Assembly: GCA_019245575.1 (NCBI GenBank)
Contig: JAFARE010000006.1
Location: forward strand, 1 to 53,204
DNA length: 53,204 nt
Source of the DNA: Candidatus Dormiibacterota bacterium
Lineage (GTDB): Bacteria > Chloroflexota > Dormibacteria > Aeolococcales > Aeolococcaceae
Reading direction: 5' to 3'
Position numbers and translations under genes: made by a program. Positions 8,694 through 17,479 of this stretch are shown piece after piece; positions within the stretch are counted from its first letter, which is position 1, and each line of letters opens with the position of its first letter. The notes beneath the pieces were generated by a model. The model saw nothing but the letters and a program-made list of their open reading frames with translations. It was not told the DNA's origin and ran no database searches.

Positions 8694-9872
8694 GCTCCCC
8701 TCCGGTCGCTCGTGGTCATCGCGGGCTAGCGGGTGGCGACGCCCCGGGGAGCGTAAGGGCAGCCGCGCGCAAGGCTAGGAGGCGACCCCACGGAACCGGC
8801 GGACAGACGTCGCTGTAGACCACTGTCGGCACTCTAGGCGAGCTCGGCCATCGAGGGAACCGGGCACGGCCTCCGTTGGCGATGTGCCGCCAATTCGACA
8901 TCCGACAGTCGGACCGCTCACCACCACCCGCGCAGAAGACCGGAAGCAGCCGGCCAACTGGCCAGCCTCCGTCCGGCCGTCTCGAGCTGGCACACACGGG
9001 GCCGCCACGGTTCGGCGGAGCCACGCCCCGTAGTAGCGGGCTCGGGACATTGTTGAGTGATCAGTCAGGAACAGAACCCCGGCTGAGCAACCCAGCCTGG
9101 GGCATGGATGAACTTCTGACGCGAAGAGCTTCTGCAAAGCCGAGGAGGGGAAGTGGGAAGGCCGCCCGTACTTGGGGTGGTCGCTGGACACCCTGCAGTT
9201 CCCAAACCACCCGATGATTCGCCCATGGTCTGAAGTGTTGGACAGGCAAGGAAGGCTGCCGTCAAACTTCCATCTAGGGCCGAGGCGGAGGCCGGCTTCG
9301 CCCAGCCCCATCAGGGGCCAACTCGGCGGCTACTTGGCCCGCTCACCAGCGAGGCCAGATTGCCTGCCCTCGAGCGGCCAGGCCGAGTACACGCGATACC
9401 CCAACCCTGGCCCACTCATTTGGCCACCTCATCTCCACTCCTCGCCGCGACTGGAGCCCTGGATGGCCACGTACGCCCGGACCCACCTGACGGCCGTGGC
9501 GCCGCGCGCGGTGCTCGCGATCATGGGCACCTCGGACACGGTCACGACGCCGCCGGCGACGCCCGGCGAGACCACTCGCTCCGCGCTGGTGAGGGCGGGC
9601 ATGTCCTGGGCCGCCGGACACGCAGTCTGGCGTCCTGGCCCTCGCTCGGCACCCCGGCCTCCCACCCGGGAGCACGCATCCCAGCCCGGCAGCCACCGGT
9701 AGCGCCGGGCCCGACTTCCAGCGCCGATGCCCAGGTGGCTCCAAGAGCGGATCGGGCGTACCAGCTCCATCGAAGCGGCAAACGAGTCGGACGAACCGAC
9801 CCGAGTGCGACGAACCGACCCGATCGGATTGGCGACCCCGGATCCACGAACCGTGTACGCAGCCGCCCATTA

Positions 9873-9886
9873 CGCGCGCGCGCGCG
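9873..9886. repeat. CG dinucleotide run
   Basis: Seven CG dinucleotides in a row, a potential Z-DNA-forming and slippage-prone tract in the gene-poor region. No gene uses it. Confidence 0.75.
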
Positions 9887-9924
9887 AGGAGCCGTAACGG
9901 GAGTCGTCGGTTCATCGGGTCGCC

Positions 9925-9956
9925 GAGTCGCGGAGTCGCGGAGTCGCGGAGTCGCC
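9925..9956. repeat. 8-bp tandem repeat, four copies
   Basis: Four consecutive copies of GAGTCGCG, the last ending in CC. About 110 bases earlier the 14-mer ACGAACCGACCCGA occurs twice (9791-9804 and 9810-9823), so this stretch has undergone repeated slippage or duplication. Confidence 0.85.
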
Positions 9957-10003
9957 GTTCCGCTTGCGCCCTCGCCTCTCCCGGCGCCTATTCACCTATC
10001 GCA

Positions 10004-10522
10004 TCAGGCCGATGGGTCCCCGTGCGCTTCGTCCACCCGCCGCCAGCGAGCGCGTCCCACCCTGGCGAAGCGCTTCGGGAGCGCGCCCGCCATCTGGCCG
10101 TACGCCTGGCCGCTGTCGCCGGGCCGCTTGACGAGCCGACTGGTCTCGAGGAGCAGTCGGACGTGGTCATTGGCGCCGGCCTCGCCGCCCAGCTTCTTGA
10201 GCCCGGCGTCGCGCGCGTCGGCGATCGTACTGGTCGTGGTGTGGAGCGGCTCGCCGGCCGGCGAGCCCGACATCTCGGGCGTGGTGGGCTCACCGACGCC
10301 ATCGAGCTTGGCCACCTCCTCCAGTGCGGCCTGGGTTCGGCCTGGCGTCGACGTTCCTGGATGTTGCGGTTTTGGTCCTGGGGCCAGGCGAGCTTCTTCG
10401 ACTCGCAGCGCCTCGGCGAGCTCCCTGCGGCGATCAAGCGTGTCAGTCCGGGCGTCCTCACCGCGACTGGGTTCAAGTGTCAGTGGCGCTACCGTTGCCC
10501 AGCTCGCCGTCGCCGTTGCCAT
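10004..10522 (-). CDS. hypothetical protein, possibly a gene remnant
   Basis: An open frame of up to 172 residues. Third codon positions are almost all G or C over the last two thirds (from about residue 85: AALEEVAKLDGVGEP, then HVRLLLETSRLVKRPGDSG), unlike the other frames of this area, which suggests real or recent coding. The N-terminal part looks poorer, and I see no clear ribosome site, so the true start may be internal or lost. No family is recognised. It could be the surviving end of a larger island gene. Confidence 0.35.
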   Translation of the reverse strand: MATATASWATVAPLTLEPSRGEDARTDTLDRRRELAEALRVEEARLAPGPKPQHPGTSTPGRTQAALEEVAKLDGVGEPTTPEMSGSPAGEPLHTTTSTIADARDAGLKKLGGEAGANDHVRLLLETSRLVKRPGDSGQAYGQMAGALPKRFARVGRARWRRVDEAHGDPSA

Positions 10523-10998
10523 GCCCAGAGCTGCCGGGTGCCGTCCAGAGTGAAGACGTGGAACCGCCGCCGACGACGGCGGAAAAGGTCGAACTGAGCC
10601 TCAAAAGGCAAGCTGGTGGTCCGACGCCGACGTTATGCCGGTAGCGTGGTCCGCGTCACATCTCAGCACTGACGTCGTGTGTCGCTAGCCGCGCGTCTAC
10701 CGGCTCGCAGGCACATCTCCACGACCGAATAGGTACCTCCGCGCACAGACAGGAACATGCACGACGTTCCATGAGAAACTCCTGCAATACCAACGATTTC
10801 TAAGGCTCGAGCTCATCGCCCCACACCCCTCATCTTGCACACCTCATGGACCCCCATCCCTTGCAGATGGTGCGCCCGCGCTGGATTACGGATCGGCTCT
10901 TCAACGGTTTTCGCAGCGAAGCGTAGAAGTCGACGCGCTTCGGTATAGACTTGTCATCGCCCTGATGAGACCGCATATCAGCTCGGAGGTAGCGAGCA
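10523..10998. other. gene-poor stretch upstream of the HTH gene
   Basis: About 475 bases without a convincing gene. The part closest to 10999 is less GC-rich and probably holds the promoter of the small HTH gene, whose ribosome site is GGAGGT at 10985-10990. I could not identify a strong -35/-10 pair. Confidence 0.4.
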
Positions 10999-11295
10999 AT
11001 GAATGGCCATACAGGGCAACGGATACTCAGCGCAGACTTCGACCACTTATCGCCCCTCCCGCCTGACCTCTACGACCCGAAGACGGGTCGCTTCGACCGC
11101 GAGAAGCTGCGCCTAGAGCTGATCATCCGCGGCGTGACGCCAGAGACATTCGCGAGCAAAACGGGCGTCCCCCGCACGAGCGTCTACAAGGCGCTGCGCG
11201 GAGAATCCGTGCGAGATCGGACAGCGATCAACATCCTCTTCGGGCTGGCCAGTCTGCCGCCCCGTTTGCCGCTCACGCCGAGCGTCGGTCGCTAG
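10999..11295 (+). CDS. small HTH DNA-binding protein beside the integrase
   Basis: A 98-residue protein with a good ribosome site (GGAGGT, 8 bases before ATG). Residues ~43-85 form a helix-turn-helix of the Cro/XRE kind: GVTPETFASKTGVPRTSVYK is followed by a short third helix and INILFGLA. It stands directly in front of, and converges on, the tyrosine recombinase gene, ending five bases from that gene's stop. Such regulators commonly control excision or maintenance of the mobile element that carries them. That role is inferred from position; the HTH itself is clear. Confidence 0.7.
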   Translation: MNGHTGQRILSADFDHLSPLPPDLYDPKTGRFDREKLRLELIIRGVTPETFASKTGVPRTSVYKALRGESVRDRTAINILFGLASLPPRLPLTPSVGR

Positions 11296-11299
11296 ACCA

Positions 11300-12490
11300 C
11301 TACGCGCGAGCGGTGGCCACGGCTGATAGCACCTCGTCGTCGTTGGCGCTGTAGTAGCGGCGCACCATCTCGACGCTGCTCCACCCTCCGGCCTCCATCA
11401 GATGGAGAGGCATCAGGCCGCCGTCGACGAGCCGCGTCGCCCACGTGTGACGCAGCACGTGTGGGCTGAAGTGCACCCCGGACGCGGCGCTGACGCGCTG
11501 ACAGAGCTGCTCGAAGCCCCAAATGCCCATCGGCTTTGGCGTCTGCCCTTCTCGCCGGCCTCGCGTTTCGCTGAGGAAGAGCTCGTCCCCCAGCCACACT
11601 TCCTGCGGGTCACGCTCACGCGCAATCCAGTCCGACAGCGCGCGGGGCACATGCGCGTAGGACTTGCGGAAGGTCACCACGCGCTGCCGTCCGTTCTTGG
11701 TGCAGTCGGGATCATGGACGCTGCCGACGACGAGAATGCGCGGTGGACGCGCCATCAACTGCAACCGTGGCAGGCGCAGCGCGCCCATCTCGCTGACCCT
11801 GACGCCAGTCGCTAGAAACAGCTCAATGATCAGGCGGTCGCGGCGGGTGGCACAGGCAGCCACCACTCGCCGCTCCTCCTCGCGACCCAGAGCCCGAGCA
11901 ATGCGCAGCTTTGGCATCCGAGGCTTAGGGATGCGGTCGATGTCGGCCAGGCTGGTGCCGTAGCCGCTCGTGGCGGCCTGGAAGTGCGCCAGGGCGCGGA
12001 GGTGACTGCGGTACTTAGCGATGGTCGCCGGCTTCAGCCCCGGACCCTGCTGCCGGTCGGCGAGGCTGCCCAAGAACTCAAGCAATCGATCGGTGGTGAG
12101 GTCGTCGATCGTGTCGATGGCGCGTGCGCGGCACCACAGCTGGAAGCGGCCTGTCGGCGTGAGCAGGTAGCCGCGGCAATTGGCCAGCTGGGTCGACGCC
12201 CAGTCCAGGGCGCGCACGTTAAGCATGGCCTCGATGGCGCCGTTCACCGAAGGCGCCGCCTTCCTGACTGGTGCCGGCGCGAAAGTCGCGCCTCGCGGCG
12301 TCGACTGCTCACCATAGGCCCGCCGGGATCGTTTCGGCGCCAGGTAGCTCGGCTGATCCGATGCGTGGGTCTCGACCTCGGGCCCCTGATCGTCGCCGAA
12401 TCCGAGGCGGTGCGCCCTCGAAGGCGTAGATCCAAACCGGCGTGTGGTAGCGGCCACGGCCAAACCTCCTGGTCTCGAACCCGAGACCAA
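11300..12490 (-). CDS. tyrosine recombinase / phage-type integrase
   Basis: A 396-residue site-specific recombinase of the XerC/D-phage integrase fold. A core-binding (SAM-like) domain lies at residues ~85-180, followed by the catalytic domain. The catalytic set is visible: Arg231 (LATGVRVSEM), Lys265, His344-x-x-Arg347 (HVLRHTWATRL), Trp370 replacing the second His (GGWSSVEM) and the Tyr of RRYYS at 379/380. The first ~80 residues are low-complexity and the true start may be later. It lies 140 bases from tRNA-Thr(GGT), facing away from the tRNA 3' end, the normal place for an island integrase. No second copy of the tRNA 3' end was found to its left in the window. Confidence 0.9.
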   Translation of the reverse strand: MVSGSRPGGLAVAATTRRFGSTPSRAHRLGFGDDQGPEVETHASDQPSYLAPKRSRRAYGEQSTPRGATFAPAPVRKAAPSVNGAIEAMLNVRALDWASTQLANCRGYLLTPTGRFQLWCRARAIDTIDDLTTDRLLEFLGSLADRQQGPGLKPATIAKYRSHLRALAHFQAATSGYGTSLADIDRIPKPRMPKLRIARALGREEERRVVAACATRRDRLIIELFLATGVRVSEMGALRLPRLQLMARPPRILVVGSVHDPDCTKNGRQRVVTFRKSYAHVPRALSDWIARERDPQEVWLGDELFLSETRGRREGQTPKPMGIWGFEQLCQRVSAASGVHFSPHVLRHTWATRLVDGGLMPLHLMEAGGWSSVEMVRRYYSANDDEVLSAVATARA

Positions 12491-12630
12491 TAAATGTGGA
12501 GGTGTCGGTCTGATTTCCTCTAGACCTACGCCTCACGCAGTGCGGAGGCCCTCGACCGATTCGGACGGGAGTGGATCGGGCGCGATCAGAGCCGCTTCCT
12601 GAACTCGAAACCTGGGTTATCCACAGGCCG

Positions 12631-12702
12631 AGCCCAAGGACGGGATTGAACCGTCGACCTACGCCTTACCAAGGCGTTGCTCTACCACTGAGCTACTTGG
12701 GC
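12631..12702 (-). tRNA. tRNA-Thr(GGT)
   Basis: A complete 72-base cloverleaf on the minus strand: acceptor GCCCAAG/CTTGGGC, D arm GCTC...GAGC, anticodon stem ACGCC/GGCGT around loop TTGGTAA (anticodon GGT) and T arm GACGG/CCGTC. CCA is not encoded. The 3' end points to the integrase gene, so this is the likely attachment site of the left-hand island. Confidence 0.95.
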
Positions 12703-12738
12703 GCGCGGTGCCGATGGTAACAAGGGGTGCTCCACGCC

Positions 12739-13584
12739 TCAGCCGGCAGGCAGTGACGCGAGCCAGGCCACCGAGAACACGGCGGTGCCCACCGCGAGCA
12801 GGGGGAACGGCCGCTCCACGGCGGCAGCGACCACAGCGACGAGGCACCCGGCGAGCAGCGCTGCGGCCACCGGCACCCAGACGCCGCGCTGCCCTAATGG
12901 GACGTATAGCGCCACGGCCAGGCATCCGGCGACCGCAAGCCCGCTGACGGCACTTACGCGCGACCCGTTGCGCCCCAGCAGCACAGGCAGGCTGCGGCGC
13001 CCGGCCACTCGATCGCTGTCGACATCGGGCAGCGAGTTGGCGCAGTGCAGGGCCAGCGCCACCAGGAGGCTCAGCGGCAGCAGCACCAGCAGCTTCGCGC
13101 CCAGCCGGTCCACAGACGCGTACGCCGCTAAAGGGAGCAGCGAAACGCCGCCCCACCACGGCAGCAATGACCACCGTGTGGCACGGAGCCCGACGTCATA
13201 GAGGAGTCCCGCCGCAAGCCCGCCGGCTGCCAGCCCCAGCGTGGGCACGTTGATCGTCGCCGCAAACCCAAGGCCGGCAAGCGCCAGCACAGCCGCCACC
13301 GCTGCCGCGAGCCTCCGGTCCACGAGCCCGCGCGGCAATGGCTTGTACGGCTTGACCGCGGCGTCGGCCTCGACATCGGCGACGTCGTTGGCGATGCCGA
13401 TGGCGAACTGGATCGGCAGCATCAGCAGCACGAGGCGCAGGGCGAGCCAGGCGCTCGGCAGCCGTCCCAGCGCAAGTCCCGCCAGCGCCACAAACGTCGC
13501 GGTGACCAGCAGCGACGGCCCTGGATGCAAGAGGAACAGCAGCCCCTTGGCGCGGCCTCCAGGCCGCCGCTCGCTCCACCACAC
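12739..13584 (-). CDS. UbiA-family prenyltransferase
   Basis: A 281-residue integral membrane protein with about eight hydrophobic segments. UbiA enzymes transfer a prenyl chain from a diphosphate to an aromatic or other acceptor within the membrane. Both Asp-rich Mg-diphosphate motifs are present: NDVADVEAD at residues 66-74, followed by KPYKPLPRG, and LPDVDSDRVAGRR at ~185-197. The length fits the family. The acceptor (menaquinone precursor, haem, chlorophyll-type alcohol or lipid) cannot be told, since no quinone or haem genes are adjacent. A small unknown gene lies directly upstream on the same strand. Confidence 0.88.
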   Translation of the reverse strand: MWWSERRPGGRAKGLLFLLHPGPSLLVTATFVALAGLALGRLPSAWLALRLVLLMLPIQFAIGIANDVADVEADAAVKPYKPLPRGLVDRRLAAAVAAVLALAGLGFAATINVPTLGLAAGGLAAGLLYDVGLRATRWSLLPWWGGVSLLPLAAYASVDRLGAKLLVLLPLSLLVALALHCANSLPDVDSDRVAGRRSLPVLLGRNGSRVSAVSGLAVAGCLAVALYVPLGQRGVWVPVAAALLAGCLVAVVAAAVERPFPLLAVGTAVFSVAWLASLPAG

Positions 13585-13609
13585 CGCGCGGGCAGTATCG
13601 CCCGCGGCG

Positions 13610-13873
13610 TCAGGTCGTGCTGTCGCCGGCCTTCGCAGCGCGCGGCCCAGAGCGTCGGCGTGACGCCTTGGGGTCGCCGAGCTCGTGCGCGGGGTCGACC
13701 GCGGCCTCGGCGGCTTCGATCGCCGCGGTCACCGAGCCGTAGCCGGCGGCCTCTTCGGCGGCGACCTCCGCTGCGAGCAGGTGGTCGTGCAGCACCTGTT
13801 CCGCGTGGTGCAGGCGCTCGCCGATGCCGTGGTGCTCGCCCTTGGCTTTGGGCTTCTTCTTGGGCGCGCTCAT
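13610..13873 (-). CDS. small Ala/Glu/His-rich protein, unknown
   Basis: About 87 residues from the ATG at 13873. The protein has a Lys-rich start (MSAPKKKPKAK), a central helical stretch rich in Ala, Glu and His (ERLHHAEQVLHDHLLAAEVAAEEA) and a basic Arg-rich tail. It lacks Cys and membrane segments. No family is recognised. It is 25 bases upstream of the prenyltransferase gene on the same strand and diverges from the HtrA gene, so both promoters sit in 13874-13967. The helical part might mediate oligomerisation, but there is no direct evidence. Confidence 0.5.
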   Translation of the reverse strand: MSAPKKKPKAKGEHHGIGERLHHAEQVLHDHLLAAEVAAEEAAGYGSVTAAIEAAEAAVDPAHELGDPKASRRRSGPRAAKAGDSTT

Positions 13874-13967
13874 GCCGTCTGCATCCTGCGCCCCGCAGCC
13901 TACGCTAGACACTCGCGTCCAGCGCTCTCCACGGCTGTCACGCAATCGACAGCACGATGACCGGACA

Positions 13968-15143
13968 ATGGCCCTGATGGAGCGCGACGAACTCCCCAGC
14001 GGCCCGCCCGCGTCCCCGTGGCATCCGGGCGGCTTCGCCTGGACGTACCCGGACCACGGCGACTACCCGCCGCCTCCCCCACCACCGCCGTACTGGCCAC
14101 CGCCACCGCCGCCGCCGCGGACACACTGGCGGACCGCGGCGGCCATCGCCGGCATCCTTCTGGTGATGGGCGGCGTGGGCGCCGGGGCCGCCATCGGCGT
14201 CCAGCACATCGGGACCTCACCGCTGGACAGCACCTCCGGCGGCAACGTCAACGCCTCCGTGGTCGACGTCAACACCGACCTGGGCGGCGGCAACTCGGCA
14301 GCGGGCACCGGCATCATCCTCACATCCAGCGGCCAGGTGCTCACCAACAACCACGTGGTCGAAGGCGCCCTCAGCGTCTCGGTGGACGTCGTCGACAGCG
14401 GGCGCACATACGACGCGTCGGTCATCGGTGTCGATACCACCGACGACGTCGCCGTGCTGCAGCTCACCGGCGCGAGCGGGCTGTCGCCCGCGCCATTCGG
14501 CGACTCGTCTCGCCTCTCGGTGGGCGACTCGGTCACTGCCATCGGCAACGCGCTGGGGCGCGGCGGCGCTCCCACCGTGACGCACGGCAACGTGACCGCG
14601 CTCAACCAGACGGTGACCGCGACCGACGCCGGCGGCGCCAACCCGGAGACGCTGACCAACATGATCCAGTTCGACGCGCAGATCCAGCCGGGCGACTCCG
14701 GCGGCCCGCTCGTCGACGGCAGCGGCAAGGTTGTGGGCATGGACACCGCGGGCGGCGGCCGCGTCCGGCGCGGCTCGAACCTCGGCTTCGCAATCCCCAT
14801 CAACAGCGCGATGTCGATCGCGCGTCAGATCACGTCGGGCAGCAGCGCTCCCAACGTCACGACGGCGCGCTCGCCGCTGCTCGGCGTCGAGGCGCAGGAC
14901 AGTCAGTCGCCGCCCGGCGCCCTGGTGATCAGCGTGCAGCCCGCGAGCCCGGCGCAGTCCGCCGGCATCAGTGCCAACGACGTCATCGTCTCGCTGGGAT
15001 CCACCACCGTCGACACGGTGGACACGCTGCACAGCGCGATGCTGCAGCACAAGCCCGGCGACCGCGTCGATGTCGGGTGGCTGGACCCGTCGGGCGGCCA
15101 GCACCACGCCACGGTGCAGCTCGCCGCCGGCGCGGTGCCCTGA
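13968..15143 (+). CDS. HtrA/DegP-type serine protease with PDZ domain, membrane-anchored
   Basis: A 391-residue protease of the S1C family, which degrades damaged envelope proteins. It has a short cytoplasmic N terminus with a Pro/Tyr-rich tract (residues 34-50), one transmembrane helix (~55-79), the trypsin-like domain (~100-280) and one PDZ domain (~300-388). The catalytic triad is complete: His129 in LTNNHVVEGA, Asp160 in DTTDDVAVLQL and Ser244 in PGDSGGPL. ATG 13968 is used; a second ATG is at 13977. A related gene at 17480 appears to be a degenerate paralogue. The gene is monocistronic, converging with the DUF2269 gene. Confidence 0.93.
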   Translation: MALMERDELPSGPPASPWHPGGFAWTYPDHGDYPPPPPPPPYWPPPPPPPRTHWRTAAAIAGILLVMGGVGAGAAIGVQHIGTSPLDSTSGGNVNASVVDVNTDLGGGNSAAGTGIILTSSGQVLTNNHVVEGALSVSVDVVDSGRTYDASVIGVDTTDDVAVLQLTGASGLSPAPFGDSSRLSVGDSVTAIGNALGRGGAPTVTHGNVTALNQTVTATDAGGANPETLTNMIQFDAQIQPGDSGGPLVDGSGKVVGMDTAGGGRVRRGSNLGFAIPINSAMSIARQITSGSSAPNVTTARSPLLGVEAQDSQSPPGALVISVQPASPAQSAGISANDVIVSLGSTTVDTVDTLHSAMLQHKPGDRVDVGWLDPSGGQHHATVQLAAGAVP

Positions 15144-15147
15144 GCCG

Positions 15148-15600
15148 CTAGACCTGCGGCTTGAACACCATCACGAAGACCACGGCCACCAGCAGCACGC
15201 TCATGAAGATGCCCACGCCCCGGGCGCGCGCCTCGGCGCTGCGGTAGGCGGCGCTCTCCGCGCCCTCGGTCTCGAGCGCGCTGATCTGGCGCTTCAGCGA
15301 GGGTGAGTAGACGGCCGCCGCCGAAACCGCCACGACGATGTAGATGGCAAGGCCGGTGAGTATCCACGTGCGATTGATGGCGTAGGTGGTGAAGGCCATG
15401 ATCAACCCGGTGACCAGCAGTACGCCGTACGCGGGGTTGGCCATGCGGTCGTCGATGAACTTGATGCTGCGAAGCGCGAAGCCGAGGTGCGCCGTCTCAG
15501 CATGGGCGCGCGCCGACCACAGTCCATAGGTGGCGTTGGCGCCGACGCCGATGATGGCGGAGAGCACGTGCAGCGTCTTGAGCAGCAGGAACCAGTTCAC
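15148..15600 (-). CDS. DUF2269 integral membrane protein
   Basis: About 150 residues with four transmembrane helices. The start (NWFLLLKTLHVLSAIIGVGAN) closely follows the DUF2269 pattern of a conserved His in helix 1, so I favour the GTG at 15600 over the ATG at 15636. Members are predicted membrane proteins of unknown function in many soil bacteria; some are compared with cytochrome-type membrane proteins because of conserved histidines. The DDRMANPAYGVLLVTG motif between helices 1 and 2 also fits. Neighbours do not clarify the role. Confidence 0.75.
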   Translation of the reverse strand: MNWFLLLKTLHVLSAIIGVGANATYGLWSARAHAETAHLGFALRSIKFIDDRMANPAYGVLLVTGLIMAFTTYAINRTWILTGLAIYIVVAVSAAAVYSPSLKRQISALETEGAESAAYRSAEARARGVGIFMSVLLVAVVFVMVFKPQV

Positions 15601-15690
15601 GCGCGGATTATGAGGCAACCGCGGCCACCAGCCCACCCGCGACGGGGAACCGGTGGCCGCTGAAATGTGCCTCCTGTGCGGTGCCGGTGA

Positions 15691-17340
15691 TCAGCCGACG
15701 GGCAGCACCGCCGTGTGCTCGATCTGCACCGCCCGGAGCGCATCCGGGTCGAGCCCGAGCAGCGCGAGAATCGTCGGCGCGATCTGCGTGGTCTCGACGC
15801 GGTCGTCGACCGTACGGTGCTCGTCGATCGGGTCACCGGAGACGACGAGCGCCACGTGGCGGTCCTGCGGGTCGTCGCCGCCGTGCTCCGCGATCTTCCC
15901 CTTCTTGCCCGTGTACACCACGCCGTACTGCACGATGCCGATGACGTCGGGAACGCGCGCGTCGCCGGGCCGAACATTCATGAAGTCGGCTGCCGCCTCA
16001 CCCGCGAAAACGCGAGCCAGGCCGGAGTGCTCGTACGGAACGGTCGCGCCGTTGATGTCGTTGCCCGTGCCCGAGTGGTCGAGCAGGAAGTCCTTGGCAA
16101 AGGACGTCGCCGTGTTCGAACGGTCGTTCAGCCACATGAGCCAGCCGTCGTCGTCGATGGAGAACGCGACGAGCGGATTCACGCCCGATGGGTGCGCGGT
16201 GTGCCACGAGGTGTTGAGCGCCGTGATGATCGCGCCGTCGTCGATGCGCTTCAGCGCCGAGGGCGTCTGCGGCGACTGTCCGTGCTTGGCCGAGAGGATG
16301 ACGACCGTGCTGTCCTCCAGGTGCTGCGCGCGGAGCGCGCTCTGCATCGCGGCCACCTGGTCGTCGATGTATCCCAGCGCGCGGAGGAGGAGCGGGCCAG
16401 GCGTGACGCCATCGGCCTCGTAGCCCCCCTGCAGCCCGTCGGAGGTGGGCAGCTTCTGCGCCGTGGAGACCGTCTGGAAGTTCATGCCGAAGATCGCCGG
16501 CGTGCCCGGGGACGCGGTGCCCTGGTGGTTCAGCCCCTTGATCCAGTTGAGCACCGCCTGCACCTTGTAGCTGTCGTACTGCATCGTCAGCGCGTTGTCG
16601 GTGGTCCAGTCATTGCTCGAGCCGAGCGTGGGTGCGTCACTGTTGATCTCTGGAGTGAAGAAGTCCTGCACGCCCTGCGTCGCACCGCCGAGGATCTCGT
16701 AGGCGGGGTGCTTGTCCGACCATGCCGTGCGCAGACCCGCGGCGCTCGCGACTTCGAAGATGGTGTTCACCTTCAGGTACTGGTCGGGATACACCGGCGT
16801 GCACGTGGCCGGGTCCACGGGGAGCTGCTTCGGATCGATGAGTGAGCGTGCATCGCTCGTCAGCTGCAGAATCGAACCCGGGAGTCCGGCGAGACCCTGA
16901 CCGGCGTCGATGCTGTGCTGGTTGATGTCGAGCTGCTCAAAGTACGTGACCTCGGTGCCCGGAGTCGCGCCCGTGCAGCTCGTTGTTCCGGGCGGAAGCA
17001 ACGCGTGGTTGTACGAGTCGTCGTAATAGACGCCCGTGCTCGACGGGTTGCCGCCGGTGACCTGCCCCACCATGCCGGGAAACGAGTCCGACGGGAACGG
17101 TGTCCTGGCGTTGGTGAAGTCGACGCCGTCGTGCACCAGCGAGGCCAGCGCCGAGTCCGGATGGTGACGGACCCACCATGCCAGGTCGGACTCGTGCAGA
17201 CCGTCGACCGACAGCAGCAGCACGTGTTTGGCCCTTGCATCGGGATGCGCGGCGGCGTGTGGCGCCGCCACCGACACCGTTCCCCCGACCAGCGCAAGCG
17301 CTCCTGCGCTCATGACTGTCAGCCGTGCGCGTCGTCTCAT
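15691..17340 (-). CDS. secreted alkaline-phosphatase-superfamily protein (phosphodiesterase/nucleotide pyrophosphatase-like)
   Basis: A 549-residue protein with a signal peptide (residues 1-33, ending HAAAHPDA). The fold is of the type I phosphodiesterase/nucleotide pyrophosphatase group, which uses two metals to hydrolyse phosphate esters. LLLSVDGLHESDL gives the first metal-binding Asp, PFPSDSFPGM contains the probable nucleophile, and SAKHGQSP and HGGDDPQDRHVALVVSG supply later metal ligands. In many relatives the nucleophile segment reads PT, so activity should be tested. It is exported, consistent with use of external organic phosphate, though other esters are possible. It stands alone, divergent from the HtrA-like paralogue. 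Confidence 0.82.
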   Translation of the reverse strand: MRRRARLTVMSAGALALVGGTVSVAAPHAAAHPDARAKHVLLLSVDGLHESDLAWWVRHHPDSALASLVHDGVDFTNARTPFPSDSFPGMVGQVTGGNPSSTGVYYDDSYNHALLPPGTTSCTGATPGTEVTYFEQLDINQHSIDAGQGLAGLPGSILQLTSDARSLIDPKQLPVDPATCTPVYPDQYLKVNTIFEVASAAGLRTAWSDKHPAYEILGGATQGVQDFFTPEINSDAPTLGSSNDWTTDNALTMQYDSYKVQAVLNWIKGLNHQGTASPGTPAIFGMNFQTVSTAQKLPTSDGLQGGYEADGVTPGPLLLRALGYIDDQVAAMQSALRAQHLEDSTVVILSAKHGQSPQTPSALKRIDDGAIITALNTSWHTAHPSGVNPLVAFSIDDDGWLMWLNDRSNTATSFAKDFLLDHSGTGNDINGATVPYEHSGLARVFAGEAAADFMNVRPGDARVPDVIGIVQYGVVYTGKKGKIAEHGGDDPQDRHVALVVSGDPIDEHRTVDDRVETTQIAPTILALLGLDPDALRAVQIEHTAVLPVG

Positions 17341-17479
17341 CTCCGCCTCCTCGTCCCGAGTTGTCTGCGGCCACGGCGCAGCCTACGGACGCACTCGTTA
17401 TCAGCGGACACAGCGGCGGCTAAGAAGTGTTCCTGGGCACAAGCACATACACCGCGGCGGCGGGACGACAATTGGCGTC

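Larger units (their letters stand above)
8694..10003. other. gene-poor island DNA with simple repeats
   Basis: About 1.3 kb on the far side of the hsdR start. The long open frames here are on both strands at once and have low-complexity Arg/Pro/Ala translations without motifs or ribosome sites, so I treat them as GC-driven artefacts. Short tandem repeats lie at 9791-9823, 9873-9886 and 9925-9956. It is probably decayed mobile DNA. Confidence 0.45.

Noticed and set aside
9360..10553. 397-residue plus-strand open frame
   Set aside because: Low-complexity Arg/Pro/Ser translation through simple repeats, no ribosome site or motif, and the opposite strand has better coding signal at 10004-10522.
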